Shown in pieces: positions 33,524-45,045 of a stretch of 64,000 nt of DNA. The position numbers were made by a program, and so were the translations under genes. The notes beneath the pieces were generated by a model that was given only the letters and a program-made list of their open reading frames with translations, had not been told where the DNA came from and made no database searches. How positions within the stretch are numbered: position 1 is the first letter of the stretch; every line of letters starts with the position of its first letter. Origin of the DNA: Parapristionchus giblindavisi (lineage: Eukaryota > Nematoda > Chromadorea > Rhabditida > Diplogasteridae); contig CALSFV010000287.1 of assembly GCA_943737045.1 (NCBI GenBank), positions 124,001 to 188,000 of the forward strand. Reading direction: 5' to 3'.

Positions 33524-35878
33524 ATGATCACGACTGCATCACGCATTCCTGCTCCATACAATTCGAAGAATGGAACGCCTCGAAGATTTCAACCAACTCT
33601 TCCTAATCGAGGTTATCGTTGTATTTAATATGATAGCTCATTCCGCATTGATATAGTGTATATTCTACTTTAGCTAGTATGCCTTCTACTTCAAAATTGA
33701 GAAGACGCACTTCTTCAATTGATTCACTTCACGTAATGCAAACGACAGGTATCTCTCATCATTCCACCATTACATGTTATGTATTTAGTTGTTGTGTCTT
33801 GCTATGCGAGAGTGCACGTGCGCCACGGCGGCTCAATGATAGTAACTAAGATGCTCTTGCGGAAGAAAAAAAAGTATCGCAAACTGAGTGATGATAAGCA
33901 GTAAAACATCTAGGTTCTCCCAGCGCGAAAGTTGACTACGGTATATCTGGACGCTCGCTTCTGACTAGACCTATCATCGAGTTTTGCGATTCGCGAGACA
34001 TGCCGAGATGGCTTAGTGGATAGAGCTTTTGTGTATCTATCCGAACCTCGTAGGTTCGAATCCCGCCCAGTGCAAATCAACTTTGCCGATTTTTCGTAAT
34101 GCAAGAGGATTCAAGCCAAAGTTAAATGTAGGGCTTCATTGAACCGCCGTGCGTGCGAGAGTGGTTACCAGGGTTGGGCGGAAAAGGGTGACCGGTAAAA
34201 AATTCGGTAACGGTAATTTACCGGTCTAACAGACCGGTAAAACGGTAAAAACGGTAAAACTCCTTAAAACCGCTAAAATGTTTTGCCAAGTTTGTCTATA
34301 CGTTTATACATTACATCAAAACAGCGATATCGTGTCTCGAACTACATATCTGTGTGACAAACGGCTAATTTGTTCTTCTTTGACAGTAGTTATAGCAAAA
34401 AATGTTTTTATTTTCTTTGTTGTATTGATATATTTGATTTGATATATACAGGCAATGTTGAAAGCAATAGAAAATGATATGTGAAGTCGGAAAATGCAGT
34501 AGGGCAATACCCGAGCCGCAGCATCCATCCAAACTTGGTCAAAACTTGGTGCGCATTCGCCGCCAATAATTTGAATTTATTGTCCCTATCTCTGAAGAAT
34601 GGAATCAATTTGATTGGTGAATGCATTGGAAAGTATCTCGTACATTACAGACAAAAAGATTCCGAAAAGATAACATCAAAGCTGTTGTACGAAGGAACTG
34701 CGCCACCAATAAGGTTTCAATCATTGCTTCAGAATGCGGCGAATGCGCACTAAGTTTGACCAAGTTTGGATAGATGCTGCGGCTAGGGTATTGCCCTGCT
34801 GCATTTTTCGACTTCACATATCATTTTCTATCGCCTTCAACAATGCTTCTGCAAATTTTCATCTGGATTGCTTTGCGCGAGCTGAAAGGATTCCCTTGTT
34901 AGAGGTGTATTAGCAGACAAGTAACAATCTTACATGATGGCATAGTCTAATCAATAGAAAACGGGAATAAGATGATAAATATACATAGGAATACTCTACA
35001 GTCTCAATAATAAACATTCGCTAGGGTTTTCCACAGTAAGAGATCTATAATCATACTAATATTACTAATAATTTTGATTAAGACAATGCTTCACTTCCTC
35101 CTCGTAGTCGTCGATCTTCAATTTCTCGTCCTTCATCTTCTCTATCTAATCATTCCTCATCGGGTTATTCATCTGTCAACTCTGCTAAAGGTATTTTCCC
35201 TTTTTACTGCTATAAATATTATTCTATGACGTAATATATTTGCATAGCTTCGGAGAAAAAAACAGGCAAATCTTGATTATTGATTGATTTGAGGTAATCG
35301 TTCATTGTCATCATCACACGAATCTCTGATTGTCCCTGTGGAAAGGATGAGTCGACTTCTTCCACGTAATCCTGATCCGAGTATGATTAATATTATTGTA
35401 GTATTATAATTCAATCAATAATAGATGCTCCAATCTGGGAGCAATGTGGTCTGCCTCCACCTAAACGCAATCCAATCACTAAGAGAGTATATTATGATTC
35501 CACTGAGGTACGATAGACTGAGTACGGTAGGAACGAGCAAAGTTGTGTTTTTCAGACTGATATGAGATATGAACGATTCATGGTTCAAGTGAATGAATTG
35601 ATTGAGGCGTACAGAGAGATGACTCGAAAGATCAGAGAGCAAATATTGATCGTATGTTCATACTATATTAATTTGTGATTAATTTATTTCAATTAAGTCG
35701 AAGCAAGCTAGAGCTGAGAATAGAGCAAGATTGAATGCTCTTATGGCGAAACATGAGTGTGTAAGGTGAGAGGATGATACTCAGTTAATATAGCCGTATA
35801 CGCAGTCAATTCCTAAATTTCAGAGAAGCCGTTGAAGCAGTGAGAGCGAGGAAGCCGATAGCTCCACTCGAATTATAA
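33524..35878 (+). CDS. Basic Ser/Pro-rich protein with SxIP motif and helical tail (219 aa)
   Basis: Exons 33524-33611, 33674-33748, 35083-35190, 35294-35380, 35425-35507, 35556-35651, 35698-35765, 35824-35878; all phases agree. The first half is basic, Ser/Arg/Pro-rich and presumably disordered. It starts MITTASRIPAPYNSK, where SRIP in a basic context matches the SxIP consensus for binding EB-type microtubule plus-end proteins. The second half (from about residue 150) is charged and helical (YERFMVQVNELIEAYREM, then AENRARLNALMAKH), likely a coiled coil. A 1.3-kb intron 2 holds a tRNA-derived repeat and a foldback element. A cytoskeletal role is inference from the motif only; no family recognised. 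Confidence 0.75.
34000..34110 (+). repeat. tRNA-derived (SINE-like) sequence
   Basis: The A box TGGCTTAGTGG (34,009-34,019) and B box GGTTCGAATCC (34,053-34,063) are spaced as in a tRNA. The acceptor arms (GCCGAGA against CCAGTGC) and anticodon stem do not pair. It is therefore a decayed tRNA or SINE head rather than a working tRNA. It lies in intron 2 of the 33.5-35.9 kb gene. Confidence 0.65.
34182..34260. repeat. ACCGGTAA/ACGGTAAA cluster
   Basis: About seven CGGTAA motifs in 80 bp, including two ACCGGT palindromes. Confidence 0.7.
34453..34848. mobile_element. Foldback element, ~110-bp arms
   Basis: The left arm runs through GAAAATGATATGTGAAGTCG, CCGAGCCGCAGCATCCATCC and GTGCGCATTCGCCGCC. 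The right arm is its inverse (GGCGAATGCGCAC to ATATCATTTTCTATCGCC). The centre is about 170 bp without coding potential. Confidence 0.8.
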
Positions 35879-37184
35879 TAAACTATTCGATAATTGGTTC
35901 GCACTGGTCATACTGTAACTATAATTAGTATACTGTAATTGTAATTGTAACTGATTGTAACTGAACAGTTTACTGTAATTATAACTGTCGATCTCACTTT
36001 CAATGTCATATCAAATTATTCTGTACCATACTGATTTTATAACTGATTTTACTTATATTACTGATTAAATATAATGATAAAGTATTGCATGGAAGATATT
36101 GTATTATGGGCGCAAAATGAAAACGATGAGTACGGTAAAAATGGGATATGATGTCACTTTGCGGGAAATGGTATAGAGTGCATGAATAATCGATATGTCT
36201 CCTCGATAGTCTGCACCTTGTGTTGTTAATTTACACGTGAATTGTCTGATACGATGACGTCATTATGAACTTGGATGACTCTTTCGAGGTGATAATTAGT
36301 GGAAGTCGTCTAAAACTACACATTCAGTCCTGATTATTCGACACACGTAAAGTCATGACCGATATCCGAGTCTCTGAAAGTGGGAGAGTTTTAAAAAATT
36401 CAGTTTTATGAAACTGGTCTACCAAACAATAAATCAAATCAAAATCAATCGCAAATCTAATTTACAGTAATCAAGCAATAATCTACTCTACCGGACCTGT
36501 TACTTATTGATTTCGGAACTAATTTTTAAGAACTTTTTAAATTGTGCAATGCATTTGGTCAGTTATGAAATCAGATCAAAGGCTAGGTAAATTGTTGTAC
36601 TAAGATGGTCGAAGCATTCAAAACGAACAAAAATTAAAAAATAGATAATGGTGATGGAAATAATATTAACAATATTAATAATATTGTAAGAAGAAAGAGA
36701 AGAAATTAAATTGTACTCTCAACATTTCCCATTATCTTGTGCAGTCATCTTTACACCATCAGAAATGTGGTAAAAATTTAGCAAGTTGTGCAATTTTTTA
36801 TATCAGGATTATGATTACCAGGTGTCCATCCAATCGAAATTATAATTTCGTCTCCAGGGCTGACCCCTAACATAAAAACAAAAAAAATTTTTGGTACTTT
36901 TAAGAAAAAAAATAGCATAATAACCAAAAATATGTAACATGTAATATATTTCCAAATTTTTAAGGTTTTTTTATACCAAAAAAACAAATTTGTCAAATCC
37001 AAAGTCAGAAAGGTTCATAGAAAGGTGCATTTTGTAGAGACTAAATTTCACAACATTATTAGGAAGATAAAACTTTTATCATAAAAGTTGGCTCTTTTAT
37101 GTCTGTTTTCGATGATGAGACAAATACAAGTAACATTTCTTTATTGTTAATTAATTATTTAATTAATTATATATTTTATAATTC
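35879..37184. other. Intergenic stretch, convergent gene ends
   Basis: AT-rich DNA between the end of the 33.5-35.9 kb gene (+) and the end of the Str/Srj-type receptor (-). I see no ORF, repeat or signal of note beyond ACTGTAATTGTAACTG-type short repeats at 35,910-35,985. Confidence 0.6.
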
Positions 37185-39926
37185 CTAATTGATTGTTCCA
37201 TGAGCGGGTGCAACATGAGATATCCTTCTTCCTATCGTAGTCGTTGTATCCACTGTTGTTGATCGATCATTCGTCTCTACTATTCGACATCCAAACATTC
37301 GTGCTACAACTCTCCGATATCTCACAATGTAATACATAACGAATAGGGCATCAATAGATGGGAAGACGGCCGTTAACATCATCAGAATATTGCCCATTGC
37401 GCCCAAATCGACACCTGACAATCGTGAGTTAGTCAAGAAAATATGATGAACTTTTTGCGAAAACCTGTGAATGGCCAGATCAAAATAAGTGCGAGAGGAG
37501 CATACGAGAAGAGACATGGAACGAGTGTCTGAAATTAGATCTCACTAATCAATAAAGTCACTTTTATTGATTACTTCAATTGCACATGCCCCTGCAGGAG
37601 CCTAGCGATAAATGAAAATATTTTATTGTCATTTGAGAATGTCTACCATTTAGACTTACTTGTATCAGCAGAGCTTTGAAGAGAGTCAATTGTGTATGCT
37701 TCGCCGTTTCCGAAAACATATAGGTCCTTAAATAGTCTAGCTTCAAAATGTGTGTCATTTTTGTAGAGATACAGTACAACTTGACCGAGCTGTACTGTAT
37801 TTGATTCGTCTCTATATTTTTTGTCAAAACAGCTATTCATCATCAAATTCAAATAATATATTACTCATGGGAAAACATCATATTCAGCATATAAATATGG
37901 CCTAGACTATAATATATGGAGAGATATATGGAGAGTACATGAGCTCATTAATCTAATCAGTGCGAAAAGTGTACAAATAGGTACGTCGCTAACCGAAGAG
38001 CTTTGACGATGAAAACAATACAGAATGTGATAATGGATGCTGTGGTACAAAATAATAGTATACAGACAGTGATGCTTATAAGAGCTTTATCATTCCATTC
38101 CCATGTATTATCACTGACGTTCTTGAACTGAAAAAAAAACTACTTTGATCTCTTGCGAATTTCATGAATAAAGTGGCACTTTTATGCAGTTGACAGTGAA
38201 TCCAATCTGCGTATCACTGAAGTTGATTCCATACAGATCCATCATTTCAGATGGAGCGACCCTTCTGGAATTTAGGAAAATATTATATTAATGAAAGTTC
38301 AATCATGTTCTACTAATTTCATAAATATTTCTTTGTTCAGAGAGTGTCCGAGTCTCGTGAGTCGGGTGATAATTTGATTCTCTTCAGTCATTATTACATT
38401 CATTATGTCATTATGTCCAATGTCTGACATATGATATAGATGGTCAACACTAATACACGATGTTTGTCATATATACGTGTATAATATACATATCATGGGA
38501 AATATCAAAATATCTCAGTCATCATCACACAGAAAAATTGTTCAACATGAAAAACATCCTGTATTTTGGTTACCTAATGAATATGAAATGTCACACTGAC
38601 TGAATATACTTCCCTTGTCACTCTAATCCATATATATTTTTAACCATGTCATATTCGTATAGACATTACCTCACCTCGTATATTCAGATGGAAGAAGTCC
38701 ATAACAAGTCATGGCAACATACGAACCAACGAATATGATATATATGATGACTCCACATGTGATCCATTGAGCTTTTGACCATGTATCAGTTATGGAATGG
38801 ACGAAACCACTGGGAAGATTACTTTTTACTTTGAATATTTTGAAACTCTGCATGGTCTTTTCATTTCACACACAATTTTGTCGATCTCGTCGATCTCGAA
38901 TACATTCTAGTGTGTTATTTGCTCTCTTTATCTTTTAGTAAAGATAAAAGGTAAGGATAAAAGGTAAGATACGACCCGTTGTTCAAGTCTTACAAAGTCC
39001 TGGGATGATCACTGCTACTCTGGTATTTCGAAACTTAAAGTCTACTTAAACTACGTCACAAACTTGAAGTTGACTTTAAGTCTACTTCAAGTGAAAGAAC
39101 ATTTGACGAAATGCAGTACAGTATATTACACCACTTTAAGTAAACTTACTTTTAACTTGAAGTAGACTTACAAGTCTACTTCAAGTGAAGACTTTAAGTT
39201 TCGAAATAACAGAGTAGGTCAGTGATCACATGATTGAGTGATCTTTCAGTGGTTTTTAGTGGATCAATTCTTTGTGATCTTTTAGTGGATTGTTTAATTT
39301 GACAAAGCGAAAAAAAACATATAAAAAATAAATGGAGTACCGAGTCATCGTTTTCAGTCGATAGATGAAATGATAGGCTAGGATAAGAAATGTTTGATAG
39401 AAAGAAGCGATGAAAATATTGCAAACTATTAATAAGACAATTGCTGGAATGAATAAATAGATTTTTAGAGAAAAGTGTAAAAGCCAAACCTCCTTCAGAT
39501 CTCAAATGATTGGAGTATTTCGTGAAGAAATAAAATCCAGTTTCGGTCATGTGAAGGTGCTGAAATGTTTTATTTAAAATAAGACTGCATGCAATGTTTT
39601 GCCCTTATTACTTTTCTAACGTCATTCTTGTATTACTTTTTTTCAAAGTTTTCCATAATATTTTGTGAGAGTTCACTCGTTAAGATATTATTATCTACAT
39701 TAAAATGACTCACAGGCGCGAGTAATCCGTGTGCGAGAGACGATAAAAGATCGCAAATTGCAAAAATCAATAGCAAATATCGATATGAACCAATATCTGT
39801 TTCTTGGGTCTTACAAATCACAATAATCAATAGTCCATTAGAGAATATAGCTACAATGGTTGTGATGGATAGGAATATTGAATGACATGGATCGGAGAAT
39901 ATCCATTGATATGATATATTAGCCAT
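37185..39926 (-). CDS. Str/Srj-type 7TM chemoreceptor (373 aa, nine exons)
   Basis: Exons: 39926-39714, 39559-39490, 39443-39341, 38845-38675, 38264-38195, 38127-37994, 37726-37660, 37528-37465, 37414-37185; all phases agree (1,122 nt). TM1-TM2 are in exon 1 (SIFLSITTIVAIFSNGL, then GSYRYLLLIFAICD). Exon 3 carries FYQTFLILAYHFIYRL. TM5 is in exon 6. Exon 7 has AKHTQLTLFKALLIQ. The end has the typical FPSIDALFVMYYIVRYRR. These are hallmarks of the nematode Str superfamily of sensory-neuron GPCRs. The long intron 3 contains a MITE. Exon 5 uses a weak GTCAAC donor, and exons 4 and 7 have atypical acceptors, so expression should be checked. Otherwise no stop or frameshift is visible. Confidence 0.85.
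39015..39217. mobile_element. MITE with AAACTTAAAGTCTACTT TIRs, intact copy
   Basis: Ends CTACTCTGGTATTTCGAAAC and GTTTCGAAATAACAGAGTAG are inverted. The interior repeats AAGTCTACTT / AAGTAGACTT. It lies in intron 3 of the Str/Srj-type gene. A second copy at 61.2-61.7 kb is split by another MITE. Confidence 0.8.
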
Positions 39927-40246
39927 TTGGGTCTGCAAAATGTAAATAGATAAATTAAAGCTATGGAACATTATCACGACGTCGTCATCGACGCTACAAT
40001 CTTCCAAGATTGCGTCGAACGCATCGTTGACGCCGTGCAAATGTCGAAAAAACGAGCGGTCTTTTCATTTGACACAATGCTTCATTGGTTTATGGTGAGG
40101 TATTTCGAAATTAACAGAGAAGTTTTTGTGTCTAGTTATGAAATAACAAAGCGGTAAAGAGAAATAATAAAGATACTGTCAATGGTTTCTCTACCATTAC
40201 CATTAAAGGACCTTCTAGTCAGATGACTGACAAGGGAAGTCTTCTA

Positions 40247-40640
40247 TCTCTCAGTGAGACTTTTGAATAAGACTATTTTCCTCGATAGGTATAGGTTAAA
40301 TATGATAGGAGCCAAAAAATTAGCTGTTGCCATGCACTTTCAAATTTTTTATAATTAATTTTAATTTTGTGAAAATGCAATTTTCAAGTGTGCATGCATT
40401 ATTTTTGACGCCGCTGAGTTTTCACGACTCTTTCAGGGTCTCCTTCTATCATATACTGCTTGTCGCCTACGTTTTGTGATTGTGATTTTTTCAACATTTT
40501 TTAAAAAATTACAAAATTAAAATTAATTATATAAAATCTGAAAGTGCATGGCAGCAGCTAATTTTTTTGGCTCCCATCATATTTTTCATATACCTTTCGA
40601 GGAAAAATACTCTTATTCAAAAGTCTCACTGAGACTAAAA
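40247..40640. mobile_element. Foldback element, ~125-bp arms
   Basis: The left arm starts GTGAGACTTTTGAATAAGAC and includes GGAGCCAAAAAATTAGCTG and CATGCACTTTCA. The right arm is the inverse, ending CTTATTCAAAAGTCTCACTG. It lies between the two minus-strand receptor genes. Confidence 0.8.
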
Positions 40641-41422
40641 AGACTTGTGAGTCATAATTGGATGATCAAATGATATGTTACTGGGATGTTTGAGACAAAA
40701 TGGGTGGGGCTACCGTGGTCATCATGTGGGGTTTGTTGCTCATGGAGCTCATCGTAAAGAACGGATTATCTTTTGATACTACAGTGCTGCATAATTTGTG
40801 CGAAAGATGATTTATTAGATGGGCCCGAAAGATCGTGACTTATTGCCAAATAAAACGTTTGGTTTTGTGGCAAATGTACAGTGCATACACAAAACTTTTT
40901 CTTCAGATCTTTTCTTGCGAATAAATGTGTACGTTGTTTAAAAAGTACGAAATTCAATCAAACGAACGTTCATTTGTAAAACTAGAATTATCAATCGAAA
41001 AAAATCAACTAGAATGTGTAAATGAAATTGAACTATGAAAGTTGAAAACCCACTGCTTATGGGGTTATTCCTTGAACGTTTGTGAGTAAAGTTATCGGTT
41101 CTGAACCTTTCCAAGTATCGCCCCCTCACCATACACTGGGGAAAATCACATATTATTTTCGTGTGCTATAATGTCACAGGTATGTTTAGGCTTATTCGGT
41201 ATTTCGCTGTAGCTACGCTAATTGTTTTTTCACCAATTTTATTATAGAATCGCTCGACCTTATTATTATTATTCCTCAGAGAATTTAATAATTCTTGCAA
41301 TTCGCAAAAATAGTAAATTTGATTATATAGATTGTTTGTGCAACCATGATATATTATAAATAATGCGTACATATTAAGATTATAAATCTAAAATTAATCA
41401 ATGAAGCCAAATATTATTTTTT

Positions 41423-41522
41423 AAAGGCATACTCCTACCTGATTCTACTTTCCACTCTGGCTGCTCTCTCGCAGAGAAGGGAATTGAGAGAGTGTGGCCA
41501 GAGCGGTGGGTATAAAATTAAC
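41423..41522. mobile_element. Palindromic MITE (AAGGCACACC family), copy 3
   Basis: AAAGGCATACTCC at the left, halves CACTCTGGCTGCTCTCTCG and GAGAGTGTGGCCAGAGCGG; the right end is diverged. Confidence 0.65.
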
Positions 41523-42220
41523 TCGGTTTACCCCTTCAGTATAAAAAATTCTGTAAATTTTTCGTTAAATTTCTACGAACTTTCATCCAAAGCGATGATA
41601 AATACAGAACATATGTGCATATTATCACGATCACAGCAAATAAAAGGTCAGCCTACTTCAGACTCTCTCAAAAAGGCACATTGGATAATACTCTCTCGCT
41701 CGATATATTATACTATAGTAATGGCGACTGGAGTAAGCTAACTAACAATAAGTTCATACGAGAGAACGTTTCTCTAATTGACAGGTCTTAGATAACCTAG
41801 AGCTAAAATATGAGAGAGTGCAGTACGTCTGATGATAATCACATGATAAGGATTGTTTATTCACATGTCAGATTCATAACTTCGAAAGATTCATCGGATG
41901 AATTAGAGACATGAAATTCGCATTTTCAAATCTTTCAGGTCCTGTTGAAAACTGTGGGCTGTTTAATTTTTTTAAATACAAGAAACTTTTAATCATCTAT
42001 GATTGTTTACTTTGTTATCATCGTTATTAGACAGATGCACAATGTGTAAGTAAGAATATTCGAAAAAAAACTGAAAATGCCAGAAAAAATCATGGAACAC
42101 GTTATACTTTTATTCATTCGTATACAAACACAACAGAATTTCTAAAATGATTTTAAAATATTCTACTATTTATATAACAATAGACATGTTTAAAGTTGTT
42201 CAAGTAACTCCATATTAGAT

Positions 42221-44642
42221 CTATGCCCATGCTACACGTATTCGTTCGAAATATGTCTGTCCCAGGCTGATTTTAGGCACTTTCGGAGTTACCGTTAAAC
42301 TTGTCTGAAAATTGATCAATCAATATTTAAATTGAAAGTGTCAAAATGTAATAAAAGGATAATATTATAATTATTGAACATACTTCTTCATTGATACGAG
42401 ATCGAACTATTCTACAGAATGGATGAATGGAACGAAATTCATTGTAGATCACTCTATGTTTGACCGTTGCGAAGTAGAAAAATAGACTGAGTGCTCTTAA
42501 TCAAAACTACTAATTATTCCGATATGCATATTCTTAATATTTGATTGAAACCATAGGAAAAATGTGGAAAATATCGTGTGCAAAATTCTTTGTAGTGAAA
42601 TAATCAAAAGAACTTACCCAACAACATGCAAATCGAACATGGCCATAGAGAACGATCGTGAGATAATCCATGTCGATGGTCCATACCTTGATAGATATTA
42701 GGTTATTTCTTTATTATATATTCACGAATGAAATGTTCGTTTTATAATTGTAAACGCAAAGGTACGACTAGTTATCCAAGGTACAAGAAATCCTGACGGT
42801 GATCACTGCTAGGTCAGTGATCTTTCTTTTCTGTTTCTTATATATGAATAATATAGTTTGATGAAACATACTCATTAAAAGTGAAATAACCAAATCCCGG
42901 AGTGTTCATAGCAGCTGCAGGGAAGAAGAAACTGACTAAGAACTGCAATAAAAGTTACGCTCTAGAAAATAGTTTGAACGTTTTTATTATTTCTCATTTT
43001 GCAAAATCCTTTTTCATTGACTTCTATTCTCGCTCAAAAAATATCCTTATCAACATAAAAGGATACCTTGATAAGAGTTAGATTCTCTCGTGTCTGGAAC
43101 GATTGTGATACAGTGTAATGTGCCACTTGACTCTCCTCACTTAATATTGCGAGATTTCTCTTGTTCACTTGATAAATCCCAACTAACACCTAATATTGAT
43201 TGATTAGATAATGATATAAACTGATGACTCACTATTAAACTGACAACTAACATCATCGCGAAGTAGGCATAAGTAACGAGAATATGTATATACCCTGAAA
43301 TTTATACGGTCTTTATTATTTAAATCCTCGAATGTTTTCTTGTTAGTGAAGTCTTTATATATCCCATTTTTCATTTTTTTAGAAAAGCTACTCACCGAAT
43401 AACCAAAGTAATGCTATGATGATAGCAACAGCCATATCAAAGGTCATAGTAGCAAATAGAAAAATGAGTGTGGATGGTTGAACTGATTCATACCATGCCC
43501 ACCAACGAGTTGCTACATATCGTTCAAATACTAGGACCGAGATTCTGAAAATATCGTTCTACGTAATGCTTAGTGTGAAATTGTTCATATACAAAGTAAG
43601 AGAATTGTTACAACACAGAGTTTCAAATAAGTTTTTTTTTGATTTCTATAAACTCTTACATGGAACAAAAATATCCAAATGATGTCTCCCGGATGATCTC
43701 TGCGAAAAGTAAGACCATATCATCGTCTGTAGAATAACAAATGATTAATCATACAATGAAAATCGTCGTGAAAAGTTTATATTATATCTAGTCTATATCA
43801 GACTAAATCGTTCAAATTGGTTTCCTTGCCAGGGCAGTGCATTTTTCGTTTTTCGTTTTTCGTTTTTTTCGATTTTTTCTCGAAAAAATTTTCGAAAAAA
43901 AAATCGAAAAAAACGAAAAATGCTTTTTCACCAAAAAGCAGAAAATTTCAAAAATTAATGACAATTTAACAAAAATTTGAAATTTGGAGACAAAAATTAC
44001 AATTTCACTTGAGTAAATATGTGTTCTTTATCATTTATGCAGCATCAATAAGGAATCACGCAGTTGCAATTTTTGTGTTTCCATTTTATCGATTGGAAAA
44101 TTTAGCGAATTGATGTTCTTGATAGGGAAAACAGTGTTTATATTTTTTTTCGAATTTTTCGAAAATAAATTCGAAAAATTTTCTTTTTCGAATTTTTTTC
44201 GAAATATTTTTTTCGCACAGCCCTGATGCTTACCTTCTAATGGAATATCTGAGAGTTGGTATCGAAGAAGAACAAATCTTGAAAGGATTTGAGCTAGACC
44301 AATGATTGCTGAGAATGAAAGAATTCCACGAAAATTGCGATGGATGATATTCGTTCGTGATACAGCCACGATGTAGAAGGGTAATGTGAGTAAGAGTATT
44401 ATCAGAAGTGAAATCTGAATCAGAACTGTACGTTCGTTGTACTTTCGAAATTAATGTGTTAAACGAAACGGTACTGTCATGGAATGTTCATGATTTGACC
44501 GTTCTGCGATCACGTAAAAATAACAAAAAAAATATAAAACTCAAAGATTTAAACATACTTCGACAGCGTAAACAGGATAGAATATGAATCGTGCTTCATG
44601 AATCAATGTTGCATTGATTCTGAGTAGATGAGGTCTTGACAT
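42221..44642 (-). CDS. Sre-type 7TM chemoreceptor (330 aa, ten exons)
   Basis: Exons: 44642-44559, 44414-44234, 43726-43660, 43544-43396, 43294-43233, 43189-43067, 42942-42872, 42686-42618, 42486-42384, 42304-42221; phases agree (993 nt). Sre hallmarks are in order: FIFYPVYAVE leading into TM1, NIIHRNFRGILSF, the family motif VFERYVATRWW after TM3, YTVSQSFQTRENL after TM5, and a C-terminus ending TYFERIRVAWA. The gene is structurally complete with no stop. Products of this family are nematode sensory receptors. Intron 2 holds a T/TTCG-rich foldback element. A fragment of exon 1 is duplicated about 400 bp upstream. Confidence 0.88.
43830..44225. mobile_element. Foldback element rich in TTTTTCG, in Sre-type intron 2
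   Basis: Ends CAGGGCAGTGC and GCACAGCCCTG are near-perfect TIRs. Both arms contain long runs of TTTTTCG/CGAAAAA. A target duplication could not be recognised. Confidence 0.7.
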
Positions 44643-45003
44643 TGTAGAGAACAACTTAAAATCACATACTTATTTCTTATTGATATAATTGCGAAATCAA
44701 TTTAAAAATGGAAAGAAACAGTCAGTTCTATATAAAGTCCTATCAAGACAAAGGTTGAATAACTACTTGGAGAAATTGAATGAATACTATTGGATTTTTT
44801 TTCTTTGAACATAATAATAATGCACTGACATTTACATGAAATATCCCTTGACCTTTGACCAGAAACTCAGGCTCAAGAATGAAAAATATAAAATGAGATT
44901 AATAGTCAAAACATTGATCTGTATCAAGGGAAGAATGCGCGATATTTCTTTAATAATTCAATTTAATTCCAGGTAACCAAAAACGATAATAGCGCGACAA
45001 TAC

Positions 45004-45045
45004 TTGTCTTGTCGCATCGATTCTGAGTAGACGAAGTCTTGACAT
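45004..45045 (-). pseudogene. Truncated duplicate of the Sre-type first exon
   Basis: ATG at 45045-45043 reads MSRLRLLRIDAT, against MSRPHLLRINAT in exon 1 of the intact gene at 44,642. Similarity stops after about 14 codons and no following exon is seen. This is a relic of a local duplication upstream of the gene. Confidence 0.65.

Noticed and set aside
34009..34063. Functional tRNA gene
   Set aside because: A and B boxes are present but acceptor, anticodon and T stems do not pair; called a tRNA-derived repeat.
39963..40157. 64-residue + strand ORF upstream of the Str/Srj-type gene
   Set aside because: Lies antisense to the probable promoter/5' region of the receptor; no homology or splice context.
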